Positions 1 through 11,866 of a stretch of DNA of 64,000 bases are shown in pieces. This DNA is from Anaspis maculata (Eukaryota > Arthropoda > Insecta > Coleoptera > Scraptiidae), in contig OX421968.1 in NCBI GenBank assembly GCA_949128115.1, positions 24,598,377-24,662,376 of the forward strand, written 5' to 3'. The translations under genes were made by a program, and so were the position numbers. Under the pieces are notes generated by a model. The model worked only from the letters and a program-made list of their open reading frames with translations. It was not told where the DNA came from and did not search any database. Every line of letters begins with the position of its first letter. The first letter of the stretch is position 1.

Positions 1-38
1 GGTGGTTGAAAGACGGAACTCTGCCGACCATGACGCTT

Positions 39-670
39 GGTCAAGAAATATCAAAATTACAAAACAAAAGACAGAATTGGGAAGAATGAACTTTGCCTTG
101 CATTTTAAGATCACATCGAGTTTAATCGGTTCATCAGTTGTGAAGCTATACCGATTTCAAAAAAGTTTGTTGACTACTTTCTTAGACATGCATCGACTAT
201 TTAATCACATGTTAGTTTCTCACCTGCCATTTTTTCACTTTTTGATCGATTTTAACGATTTTATTTGTAACAGCAATCTACTTAGTTCAGCAGGCTATGA
301 ACACCAGTTGGGAAATCGCCAAAACGTCAAAATTAAAAATGGCGGATAACATTGGCAAACTTCTTTTTGGTCAAGAGATATACCTAATCGTGACAAAATA
401 GAAGATGAATTCCAAAAGAATGAGCCTTGCTCTGCATTTTGATACCAAAGTGAGTTGAATTGGTTGACTGGCTATACATGCATATAGAGACATAACGATG
501 CAAAAGAGGATCTCCAATGGGTCCGCCATGTTGAATTTTAACTTTTCATCCCTCTTAATTTTATCATTCTCGTCATTTTGATATTTGACATAGTAAGCTT
601 GCTCACTTAGCTAGCTATCGATCTCAGAATCTACTGAAATCGACTGTTGACCAAAAATCAAAGGACGAAG
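39..670. repeat. diverged direct repeat, period about 330 bp
   Basis: The stretch starting GGTCAAG at 39 is repeated, diverged, from 369. Shared blocks include the GCATTTT and GGCTATACATG-type segments. No gene is recognised; the open frame at the start of the window runs through this repeat and has no family signature. Confidence 0.55.
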
Positions 671-1744
671 GATCCGTATTGTGACCGACGGATGAAAACG
701 CGAATAACGCTATACAATTTGAAGGCCAACTTTGGAGGATTCCAAGAAAGTAACATTATATGATTGTACAACCACAACGCAAAAAAGAAGTGGGAAGCAT
801 CGTACATTGTGGTCAAAAATATCAATGTCTAGGAATAACGAAGTGCTTGCTCGGGACGAACAGATTTTAGGGAGGGGAGCCAGTACTACGAAACACGCTG
901 GAGATCACGATGCGCAATAGGCTACTGGACATCAATCGCATTTCAGTATAAAAGTATCCTGATATAAACCTGATAAATATCTGAATGACGAATTTGTAGT
1001 TGGAAAAGTTTTTCGAAATATGATTTCATTTCGGTAAAAAATCAATTTGGAAGTGGACTTATTCAAATCAGGAATAATATGCTACGTCACAGCGTGAAAG
1101 TGGGCTAGGAGGTGGGAGGGAGGAAGGAGAGGTGAACGCATTTGACATTCGACCGAAGCATTCATTCTGGATCTATTACGTAGTGGTGTATTTTCACGTG
1201 CGAGCACAACTTTATCACAAGGAACTTATTTTTGATGCCATTGCATGGAGTTATTATGTCTTATGAAGCGAAATTGTATTAGAAAAACTAGATTATTTGA
1301 CGTGGGGTTGACATATGGCATGCGACACTCGCAGTACTGCCACTCATACTGGCACTAATAACACTGTTGTGACATTAATCCGGAGCCTGCACGAGCAAAA
1401 ATAAATGAATTTTAAGGAAGAATCGACCAAAATGTGAGGTCAAACCATAGCACTCCAGCATTTCATTGTATTTTTTTGGTATAAATCAGTTCAAAACGAG
1501 AAGGTGTTCTTCAGTCATCGAATGGCCAACTAGAGTTTCTATTGGCTGTTCAAAATGTGACGTCACGCACTTGCCGCGCCATTCAAACAGACAAATCTTT
1601 TTCATGTTTTTTTTTTATATGTACCAAAACTTTTTCAATCAAAATCATCTTGCCAATGCAACAATTTTGGGAGGATCTTTCATAAAAAGAAATAAAAAAA
1701 AACCATGTCCACTAGTCTATTGCGCAAATAAGACAAAAAGCTTA
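671..1744. other. AT-rich stretch, nothing recognised
   Basis: No protein family, RNA gene or clear repeat boundary is visible. Short open frames at 732-920 and 1466-1747 look like chance frames. Confidence 0.5.
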
Positions 1745-2061
1745 TAACTGGGCCTAGACTCACATCAGGTAGGTAGTAGGTAGGTTTTGAAATGTCGATA
1801 ATTCTTTTTTTCAAAATATTCTAATAATTCAATTTTAATATTAAATCAGAATCAATTTTTTTACGAAACGTGTGCAAAATCATATTGATTGAATGTCGCC
1901 CGCATGCCTCTACACAAAAAAGCCTTTTTCCTGGCCGTTACTACCCGAGACGGCCGCTCACCCTGGCTTTGACTAGGAATACCCGCGTTTGGTGCAGAAT
2001 TCTACTCAGATGCTCTTTTCTGCTCGTAGATCGCTTTCTTTCAAAAAATTCCAACTGATAT

Positions 2062-2676
2062 TGTCAAAGGTCACCGTGGTCTTACCTTTTCATGGCTTCT
2101 ATCTGGGACATTCTGATATGCCCGAATACCGGACGATCGTTGCCTCTAACTGGGTGGCATAGGATTTCACTCCACTCGCTTGAATTTTTCAGTACATTTC
2201 GGTATTCTAATAAGTGGCGCAAATAATCCAGCAAGGGGGACGTTTGAGACGTTTATTAAACATTGAAGATTTTCGAAAATAAACGGAGTATAATAATTAA
2301 ATGACTAGAGTAAAGTACTTACATTATAAACAACATCACGTCGACCCCGTACATCGCAACGAACCGCAGTCCCGCACAACCACCACGCGATCAGCCCCGA
2401 CCAAAAAGAGGCCTTTCTTTTTGTCTCCAGAGGTTTTATCACCTCGGTTCATTCTTCACCCCTCCTTTGGATTTTTCCATGGAGGTCGGTGGACGGTGTA
2501 GATTGTGCCGGATGTGGTGATTTTGCTCATCTTTGCAAAAATTGCAACTTTGCGTTCCCGGATCATTGCGATGCGAGAGGTACAACGTACTTATATTCAC
2601 TGTATCGGGTGCGCCGTAAGTCGGTTACACCGAGACATACCGGATGAACCCTTAGTTTAGATTGTCATTTCCGACA
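2062..2676. mobile_element. 615-bp insertion with ATAT duplication
   Basis: It interrupts the FB1 left arm. The right arm of FB1 reads straight through the equivalent site. The insertion is flanked by ATAT (2058-2061 and 2677-2680) and its ends are weakly inverted (TGTCAAAGG against TGTCGGAAA). No coding sequence is recognised; the ORF at 2301-2501 has no family features. It is probably a MITE or deletion derivative of a DNA transposon with 4-bp target duplication. Confidence 0.65.
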
Positions 2677-2884
2677 ATATCATAAGTGGATTGCATTGGG
2701 CGTCGTTCAGGCCTATTTTCAAACTCGACACGGTCTCGATTTTCTGGCGGTGATTTGTAAAAAATGAAACTTGCACATTTCGTGAATTAGAAAAAATGCA
2801 GTGCGAATTTCGACCGGCGGTAAGCCATACGAAATATTCATTTTAGGTGCAGACTTGCAGCAAGTCATAGTCAGAGAAAAGATT

Positions 2885-4116
2885 CATTAAATTCAATTCA
2901 ATTCTTTATTGTTTGGAATGGGTACAGTGTCCAAATAACAATTGAGTGGGAGACATAACATAATATGAATCCTATGCAAAGATGAAAAAATAATAATAAT
3001 ATATAAGCAAAATGATAATAATACAAACAGAAGACTTTCAAACAACTTAGGTACAATTATTTCAAAAAATGTTACATACTTATTCTAGGCAACAAAAGAG
3101 GAAGAGAGAAAAAAGAATAAAACAAGGCTGAGAGCAGGTAAATAGGTAAATAACTACAGATAATCATGTGTGTCGATCGGCAAAAAGGTATTACTAGGAC
3201 TGTTATTAAAAAAGAAATAGTAAAAAATTAATGTGAGCGTCAAGACACAAAGCAAGTCAGAGTTGAATTCGCAATATAGTGAGCTCTTTATGTTACTCGT
3301 TACAAGCGAAAGCTCGCAGCTTGAGGAAGTTGACAATGAATCTATCTATCCAAGTTTCAAGAAATCGTAGGGCTGAGGTTTTTCAAGGCATAGCGCAATC
3401 CATGGATATCAGTGAGGCTGTATATGTAGAGCATTCTAAGGCTTTCGTACAGAGAGCAGAGAAAAAGAATGTGTTCCAAATTTTCCGGGACTTTCAGGTT
3501 ACAGAGCGTACAAATCTGACTCGGATCCACCAGATAGCAGCACCCGTTGATGGTGAACTTGATGCTCCTCGTACTGCTCAGATGTAGCTGTGTTAACCTT
3601 TTGATGGCCTGAAAATTGATCCTGAGATGGAGGTGGTGGCAGGTAGGCCGTTCAGTGCAAAGGTGTCATAGAATGTCAGATGATGCGAGCCCGACAACAT
3701 GATGACATCCTTCTGGTATAACCATTCCTTGTATTTCTTCAAGAGGCTGGCTCTATTCGCCCTGAGGGAGTACAGATCTAAGAATTCCCAAAGATCTACA
3801 GCATCAATGGATTCAAAGTACAACCTAAGTTGAGCAGCCCAGTTGTATCTTCGATCACATGTAGCTCTCGCAATCTTTAAGAAGCAGATTCTCGGGTAAC
3901 GACATACTAAAAATTCTCTCAAGAAGCGATAATGCGGCTTTGAAAATGAGGTTTTCCACCTTGACAACTCCAAACTCTAAATCTTATGGCACAGTCAGGA
4001 GAGTTTTTGAGCAGAGAAAACATCCTCTTGAAGAAACAAATCTGAAGTTTTTCAACTAGCTCCGGGTAACGTACACCCCAGATGGCGATATTGTAAGTGA
4101 GCAGACCAAGTAAGGT
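2885..4116 (-). mobile_element. 5'-truncated LINE insertion
   Basis: A minus-strand non-LTR retrotransposon 3' fragment inserted in the FB1 left arm, with an 8-bp target duplication AAAAGATT at 2877-2884 and 4117-4124. The 3' end (left side) has an ATTCA-type tail repeat next to about 400 bp of 3' UTR. It belongs to the same family as the fragment at 14217-14844: both proteins end LRAF..NE and carry the same C-terminal Cys-His motif. Confidence 0.8.
3293..4110 (-). pseudogene. LINE ORF2 C-terminal region, frameshifted
   Basis: Read on the minus strand, the first part (about 4105-3975) contains LLTYNIAIWG, typical of the region after the reverse transcriptase fingers and palm of LINEs. The frame then shifts into an open stretch 3973-3593. 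A second shift leads into a C-terminal Cys-Cys-His-Cys motif (CTLCN..ENLEHILFLC) and the end LRAFACNE with stop at about 3293. The reverse transcriptase core and endonuclease are missing through 5' truncation. At least two frameshifts make it inactive. Confidence 0.75.
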
Positions 4117-4423
4117 AAAAGATTGAATTGAGCTTTGAGAGGGAAATTCCTGGGATCGGACTAACGGATTTCGAGTTTTTCTCCTTAGAATAACTGCAAG
4201 TTTCCAACTTTTCGACCCGTAATCAGATTTTCACAAATTGTTTTTTAAACGAGACGTCACTGGCTCTGAACATTTTCCGACAATTTCTGTCAAATTTCTC
4301 TCAATTTTCCGAGGGTTTCCTTTCCATTAGAAAATGCAAAACTGGCCTAGCTTATCGGAACATTCGGAACCGGACTTGAATGATAACTTGAATGAAGCTT
4401 CAACTACTGACGATTTTTACAAT

Positions 4424-7398
4424 TAGACTAGGATACTTTCCAGTTTTTTCTGGGCCTAGAAGCAAATCATATAACATTTTGGCAACAAGCGATATTTTAC
4501 TAAATGGACCCCGCTGAATCTGAAAATTCATGTTGCCACCCCGAAATTTGGACGGTTAGGCCCCTAGGCCCCATTTTCGACATTTCGGGGCATTTTGGTT
4601 TTCTCCGGTTTTTTTCAGTTCAACAGGTCATATCTCGGAGACCGTAACAGATAAAATAAAAATTCTTCCACTGTTGCCTTGCCTTATGATTACTGAAAGC
4701 CTCCTATGCACTTTCCGTTCTTAATTTCTGACAATTACATCTACAGATCATCAAGATCAGAAGAGGTGCAAAAACACAACACAATAAATTCGACCTATGA
4801 AGAGCTATGTGAAATGTTGAAAATAAGTCCATATATATTCTAGACCATATGTAGATAAAGCTTCAAATAAGTTTTTGGCAAAGTTACGTTACAACAGGCA
4901 TTTTGGTTCAAGAGTTATGATTTTTTGAAAATCGATATAGCAAAAGTGCGCGCTGTTTTGGGGGAGTGTCGGTCATTTGACCGAATGAGCTGACATCGGC
5001 CCGCAGTACAGCGGCGACGCTAGCGGTTCGTTCTCTTATTCTCAAAATTTGCTCTGTATGGATATTACTGATCATTCCACTATGTTTGTTTACGAATATG
5101 AATATGTACCTACCTATATGTATGCGAACCAAAGCACAAAGATCCATGGCCCATAATCTATCGCTGGTTTAGGTACTCTCATGACCGGGCCGCGGCCAGG
5201 CTGAATCCATCACACCGCACTATTTTGAGCAATAAGCGGTCTTCGGGTAGGTAGTTTCATTGATATTATTGCGGCATCTACAAGAACGGTTGATTCAGCC
5301 GGTTTTACATCCACAAGTCAAGATGTTGATCTATACTTTCGGTTAGGGGTCTAGCGTCGTCAATAAGGATCAAGTTCCGTGCTCCGTTTTTTTCCAGCCA
5401 CAGTTTTCAGGAAGTCGCAGATATTCGCGTTGTACCACACTGCTGCCTGACAGTGACTTCGCTGGATATGAAGTCGGGCTGCATCACTTGTTGGAGATAG
5501 AGCTTCAGGCTTTTTGACTGCCCCAGAAAGGACATGCCTGGCGACATCAGTCCTTTCAACTGATTCTCTCATAAAAATATATCACCAGTCAGCAATTTGG
5601 AAGACCATTTGTACTTAGTTTTACTTTATAAAGCTTTGTGATGGATCTCTCTGCCTCAGAGATGTCATCTTCCGTTAGTGGCCTAGCCCCCAAGTTCGAA
5701 AGTAACGTGCGTCATACTTAGCAAATATTTTAAGGGCACTTGTCTCCGTAATTGTCGTAATAAATGATGTCACATCCCATTTCGTGAATGCGTGCAAAGC
5801 AAGTAGATATACTTTATTTATCTACTAACATACTAAGATATTGGCACAGGTGAGAGGCTCATGTTTTGAAATCTGCGATAGATAAATTTCTGTGCCTGCT
5901 TTGTATGCCATCCGAAGCGCCGCTGTAAGATATTTCTATGGCCTTGCTAAACTATTTTGTTGGTATTTTTCGATGCAACAACTTTTCGTCAGTCGCCGGA
6001 GGTGAATGGATGATTCTTTTGCAAAGGTTTATGGTGGCTACTGTTAGGCTTTTGAGTTGAGTTATCCGATATCTGTGCAAGACGATCTTCAACTAAGCTC
6101 TTCATTTGCTCTAGTCCTTGTCGGTGTGCTTCCAACATGAGCCTGTTACTTCTTCCAATATCTTTGGCAGAAATCATCGGAGAACTTTATCGCTGGAAGA
6201 AAAAGAAAGTATATCTACTTGCTTCGCACGCATTCACGAGATGTGATGTGACATCATTTATTACTACAATTACTGATTTATTACTACAGCTACAGTCAAA
6301 AAGCCTGAAGCTCTATCTCCAACAAGTGATGCAGCCCGACTTCATATCCAGCGAAGTCACTGTCAGGCAGCAGTGTGGTACAACGCGAATATCTGCGACT
6401 TCCTGAAAACTGTGGCTGGAAAAAAACGGAGCACGGAACTTGATCCTTATTGACGACGCTAGACCCCTAACCGAAAGTATAGATCAACATCTTGACTTGT
6501 GGATGTAAAACCGGCTGAATCAACCGTTCTTGTAGATGCCGCAATAATATCAATGAAACTACCTACCCGAAGACCGCTTATTGCTCAAAATAGTGCGGTG
6601 TGATGGATTCAGCTTGGCCGCGGCCCGGTCATGAGAGTACCTAAACCAGCGATAGATTATGGGCCATGGATCTTTGTGCTTTGGTTCGCATATATATAGG
6701 TAGGTACATATTCATATTCGTGAACAAACATAGTGGAATGATCAGTAATATCCATACAGAGCAAATTTTGAGAGTAAGAGAAAGAACCGCTAGCGTCGCC
6801 GCTGTACTGCGGGCCGATGTCAGCTCATTCGGTCAAATGAGCGACACTCCCCCAAAACAGCGCGCACTTTCGCTACATCGATTTTCAAAAAATCATAACT
6901 CCTGAACCAAAAGGCCTGTTGTAACGTTACTTTGCCAAAAACTTATTCGAAGCTTTCTCTACATATGGTCTTGCATATATATGGACTTATTTTCGACATT
7001 TCACATGCTCTCCATAGGTCGAAGTTTTTGTGTTGTGTTTTTGCATCTCTTCTGATCTTGATGATCTGTAGATGTAATTGTCAGAAATTAAGAACGGAAA
7101 GTGCATAGGAGGCTTTCAGTAATCATAAGGCAAGGCAACAGTGGAATTTTTTTTATTTTATCTGTTACGGTCTCTGAAACATGACCTGTTGAACTGGAAA
7201 AATCGGAGAAAACCAAAATGCCCCGAAATGTCGAAAATGGGGCCCTGGGGGCCTAACCGTCCAAATTTCGGGATGGCAACATGGATTTTCAGATTCAGCG
7301 GGGTCCATTTAGTAAAAAACCGCTTGTTGCCAAAATGTTATATGATTTGCTTCTAGGACCGGTTTCTAGACGCCTTTTGAGAAAAGTGGCCTAGACTA
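4424..7398. mobile_element. FB2, 3-kb palindromic foldback
   Basis: Arms of about 1.2-1.4 kb (4424 to about 5820 and about 6200-7398) are inverted copies with a unique centre of about 0.4 kb. The ends are TAGACTAGG and its near complement. AAT flanks both sides (4421-4423 and 7399-7401). The uninterrupted FB1 right arm shows the empty site ...TTTACAATGA..., which proves a 3-bp duplication. Each arm has a roughly 79-codon open frame (minus at 4908-5147, plus at 6666-6905). These are mirror images and are not considered genes. Confidence 0.85.
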
Positions 7399-7645
7399 AA
7401 TGACTTTATTTGGAAAAAACTTCGTGGTTTGCAGGAAAATTGTCCTATTTCTGCTTCTAATTTCAATAACTGATCACAGCTTGCCTATCTTTATGTCACT
7501 TGGTCCTTTAGAATTGTTATTGTAGGATTTTCAGAGAGCAGAGTAGGTAGGTGATCGAGATGTAGGTAACTTTTGAATTTTTCAATATATTCAAATAACT
7601 TTTCAGCGCATTTTCCATCTTGATGAAAATCGCTATTGCAACCGC

Positions 7646-7706
7646 TTTGTCCGTCCGTCCGTCCGTCCGTCCGTCCGTCCGTCCGTCCGTCCGTCCGTCC
7701 GTCCGT
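7646..7706. repeat. (GTCC)n microsatellite
   Basis: About fourteen near-perfect GTCC units. They explain the serine/valine/arginine-repeat open frames on both strands here, which are not genes. The same tetranucleotide or its complement marks the related elements at 20193, 22533 and, as GACA, at 16265 and 21430. Confidence 0.95.
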
Positions 7707-7859
7707 TCCTCGAACTCCTCCCAAACTAGACGACCTAGCTTTCTAATTTTTTCGCTGTTACATAGCTGCCACTCCCAAAGGAGGGCTAGGCTATATTTGA
7801 TGTCCATATTGCGCCGCCAACATAGAGAAAACCGCCCCCGATAAACTTGAAATAACATA

Positions 7860-10490
7860 ATATTGCACTTTCTACCAGACCTGATGCTCTAGTGTTCTCA
7901 TTTTTTGATAAATACATAGTTGCCACTTATAAACGTAAGCCAAGAAACATTCCGTCTTCAATATGCGCCGCCAACATGAAAAAACTGCTAAAAACCGCCC
8001 CCAAGCACTTTAAAATGAAAAACATGAACCCGAAGACACAGCGATCTGATTCTTTCGGTATATAAATAGCTGACTAAAAATGGGAAAGGATAGGCTACTT
8101 TTGGTTAGTCGCCGCCCCCAGACTCCGCCCCCAAACGATAAAAAGTGCAACTTTCACAAATGTTACTGACTGAGATGTTCCCTTTAACATTTAGGAACTG
8201 CCAACTCAAATTGTACAACATTTGCTCAGCCGAACGCTGCCGCTCCCACACGCCGCCCCCAAAGTAAGAGATAAATGAAAAACATGAACCTGAAGACATA
8301 ACGATCTAATTATTTCACTATATTAATAGCTGACTGAAATTGGGAAAAGATAGGCCACTTTTAATTAGCCGCCGCCTCCAGCTGCCGCCTCCAAGCAAAA
8401 AAATGCAACTTTCACAATTTTCACTGATTGTCATATTTCCCTTACATTTAGTGACTTCCAACTCAAACTGTACAACAGTTACTTTGCCGAATGCTGCCGC
8501 CCCCATACGCTGCCATAAAAGTGAGAGATGAATGAAAAACATAAACCCGAAGACATAGCGATCTGATTCTTTCGGTATATAAATAGCTGACTAAAAATGA
8601 GAAAGGATAGGCTACTTTTGGTTAGTCGCCGCCCCCAGATTCCGCCCCCAAACGATAAAAAGTGCAACTTTCACAATTCTCACTGATTGTCATATTTCCC
8701 TTACATTTAGTGACTTCCAACTCAAACTGTACAACAGTTACTTTGCCGAATGCTGCCGCCCCCATACGCTGCCATAAAAGTGAGAGATGAATGAAAAACA
8801 TGAACCCGAAGACATAGCGATCTGATTCTTTCGGTATATAAATAGCTGACTAAAAATGGGAAAGGATAGGCTACTTTTGGTTAGTCGCCGCCCCCAGATT
8901 CCGCCCCCAAACGATAAAAAGTGCAACTTTCACAAATGTTACTGATTGAGATGTTCCCTTCAACATTTAGGAACTGCCAACTCAAATTGTGCAACATTTG
9001 CTCAGCCGAACGCTGCCGCTCCCACACGCCGCCCCCAAAGTAAGAGATAAATGAAAAACATGAACCTGAAGACATAGCGATCTATATCTTTCACTATATT
9101 GATAGCTGACTGAAATTGGAAAAAGATAGGCCACTTTTAATTAGCCGCCGCCTCCAGCTGCCGCCTCCAAGCCAAAAAATGCAACTTTCACAATTTTCAC
9201 TGATTGTCATATTTCCCTTACATTTAGTGACTTCCAACTCAAACTGTACAACAGTTACTTTGCCGAATGCTGCCGCCCCCATACGCTGCCATAAAAGTGA
9301 GAGATGAATGAAAAACATAAACCCGAAGACATAGCGATCTGATTCTTTCGGTATATAAATAGCTGACTAAAAATGAGAAAGGATAGGCTACTTTTGGTTA
9401 GTCGCCGCCCCCAGATTCCGCCCCAAACGATAAAAAGTGCAACTTTCACAATTCTCACTGATTGTCATATTTCCCTTACATTTAGTGACTTCCAACTCAA
9501 ACTGTACAACAGTTACTTTGCCGAATGCTGCCGCCCCCATACGCTGCCATAAAAGTGAGAGATGAATGAAAAACATGAACCCGAAGACATAGCGATCTGA
9601 TTCTTTCGGTATATAAATAGCTGACTAAAAATGGGAAAGGATAGGCTACTTTTGGTTAGTCGCCGCCCCCAGATTCCGCCCCCAAACGATAAAAAGTGCA
9701 ACTTTCACAAATGTTACTGATTGAGATGTTCCCTTTAACATTTAGGAACTGCCAACTCAAATTGTGCAACATTTGCTCAGCCGAACGCTGCCGCTCCCAC
9801 ACGCCGCCCCCAAAGTAAGAGATAAATGAAAAACATGAACCTGAAGACATAGCGATCTATATCTTTCACTATATTGATAGCTGACTGAAATTGGAAAAAG
9901 ATAGGCCACTTTTAATTAGCCGCCGCCTCCAGCTGCCGCCTCCAAGCCAAAAAATGCAACTTTCACAATTTTCACTGATTGTCATATTTCCCTTACATTT
10001 AGTAACTTTCAACTCAAACTGTGCAACAGTTACTTTGCCGAATGCTGCCGCCCCCATACGCTGCCATCAAAGTGAGAGATGAATGAAAAATATTAACCCG
10101 AAGTAATAACGATCTAATTCTTTCGCTATATAGATAGCTTACTAAAAATGGGAAAGAATTGGCTACTTTTGATATGACGCCGCCTCCAACTTCCACCCCC
10201 AAAAGAAAAAAAGTGCAACTTTCAATAATTTCCACTGATTTACATTTTAATGTTACCTCAAACATTCAGAAACTCCCAACTCAAACTGTGGAAGAATTTC
10301 TTTGCCAAACTCTGCCGCTCCCACACGCCGCCCCCAAAGTAAGAGATAAAAGTAAAACATAACCCTGAAGACATGGAGATCTAATGTTCCGCTATATAGA
10401 TAGCTGACTAAAAATGGGAAGAGATAGGCCACTTTTGATTAATCGCCGCTCCCAGCTCCCGCCCTCAAACAAAAAAATATTGATGAGTGA
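7860..10490. repeat. 258-bp tandem array with trimeric higher-order repeat
   Basis: About ten monomers, tracked by GAAGACATAGCGATCT at about 8033, 8291, 8550, 8809, 9067, 9326, 9584, 9842, 10100 and 10367. Every third monomer is nearly identical (period about 776 bp), so the middle of the array amplified as trimers. Each monomer has CCGCCCCCAAA boxes and a TATATAAATAGCTGACT-type segment. Many 60-75 codon open frames recur at the same phase in each copy; they are repeat artefacts. Confidence 0.9.
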
Positions 10491-10763
10491 AAGAATTTTC
10501 ATTCAAATCTATTTCGTTGGCAAGTACCCCATTCTGATAACAAAATATCACAATGAGTTTCGAATGAAGAAAGTGGGCAAGGAATGGTGTTTCTCCTTCA
10601 ACCAAATTTCTTTACGTTCACAATAATGCCTCTTTGAGAAAATGCGCTACTGAGACTCACGCACGTGAAGGCATACTCACTTGTTTTCAATCTTGACAAT
10701 GAACAAGGGAAATTCGTTACGTTACGTGTGAAAAATCATTTCCATCAAAGGCTGTCCGCATGC

Positions 10764-11266
10764 CTCTACACAAAAACGTATTTTTCCTGGCCGTTAATAC
10801 CCGAGACGGCCGCTGACCCTGGCTCTGACTAGGAACATACCCGCGTTTGATGCAGGACCCTACTCAATTTGTTCTTTCCTGCTTTTACATCTTTTTTTCG
10901 AAAAATTCCAAATGATATCGAAAGTAGATTGCATTTGACGTCATGTAGGCCTGTTTTCAAACTCACGTTTTCCGACGGTGATTTGTTCAAAATGAAACTG
11001 CATTTTTTTTATTTCAGGAAATGTGCAAGTTTTATTTTGAACAAATCACCATCGGAAAACTGGAAGCGTGTCGAGTTTGAAAACAGGCCTACACGACGCC
11101 CAATGCGTACTTTTGATATCAGTTGAAATTTTTTGAAAAAAGCTCATGTCAAAGCAGGAAAGAACAAATTGAGTAGAGTCCTGCACCAAACGCGGGTATT
11201 CCTAGTCAAAGCCAGGGTGAGCGGCCGTCTCGGGTAGTAACGGCCAGGAAAAATACGTTTCTTGTG
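10764..11266. repeat. FB3, 0.5-kb near-perfect hairpin at centre of FB1
   Basis: Arms of about 245 bp (10764-11008 and 11012-11266) fold back with almost no spacer. The arm sequence (CTGGCCGTTA, GAGACGGCCGCT, CCGCGTTTG blocks) is the same module found at the FB1 ends (about 1900-2060 plus 2681-2800, and 13460-13715 inverted). The module therefore occurs four times in FB1. Confidence 0.85.
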
Positions 11267-11866
11267 CTGCCATAACCGAAAATGATAATATACGCTCGGT
11301 GTCCTGCACTGTAATATTCAGAAAAAGATCTAGAGCGGCAAAGTAAAAAGTACACGTGAAAAATAAACTAACCTCGCAAAATCATTCACAACTCAAGAAA
11401 GATCACGTTTCCAATGTTATAGCTTGAAATTTTCGGTTTAAATCAGTTAAAATTATAAATAATTACTTTGAAAATCGACAATTTAGGGTCATTTTTCTAA
11501 TATCTGTTGGTACAATTGCAGAATGATTTTTGACGTTTTGTGGCGCGAAGGTTTAAAAGTGATAAATTTATGCCATTTCCTGTGTTGCGTCGTCACACAA
11601 GACACTAGAGCTCAGTGATTTCGGGATTTTTGGGAGATGGCCCTTCTAATTGGGGAGGGGGAGGGCGGTTTTGAGCAAAAAAATTCAAACAAAGGATGCA
11701 ATTTTTCAAATCGACATTTGACACACAAAAATCTGCATCTAGTAGGTATATGCCTCGTGCCTTGGTGATAAATGGCAGAAGTACCAACTTAAAATTTATT
11801 CCAATGATTATTGCGATATGATCTTATTTATTTGTAATTTTATTAAAAGCAGCACGAAAAACGATG
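11267..11866. other. unassigned spacer inside FB1
   Basis: AT-rich sequence between FB3 and FB4. No gene or repeat family is recognised. The minus-strand open frame 11605-11787 has no supporting features. Confidence 0.4.

Larger units (their letters stand above)
7604..10683. mobile_element. satellite-bearing element, possibly Helitron-like
   Basis: It interrupts the FB1 left arm between T-rich sequence (AAATAACTTTT and TTTTCAATCTTG) without a visible target duplication, judged against the empty site in the FB1 right arm. It starts with a GCGCATTTTC hairpin and (GTCC)n, continues with ten 258-bp repeats, and ends with a GCGCTACTGAG hairpin module. Related copies lie at 20146-20712 and 22530-23635. 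Lack of a duplication, terminal hairpins and internal tandem repeats fit non-autonomous Helitron/Helentron elements, but no canonical end or Rep/helicase is present, so the class is tentative. Confidence 0.55.

Noticed and set aside
7620..7844. Serine/valine/arginine or threonine/aspartate repeat proteins
   Set aside because: Translation of a GTCC microsatellite; same at 20178-20375 and 22397-22630.
8105..10082. Many recurring 60-75 codon frames on both strands
   Set aside because: They recur with the 258-bp satellite period and have no start context or domain.
7860..10490. CRISPR-like array
   Set aside because: Units are contiguous 258-bp monomers without unique spacers, in a eukaryotic context.
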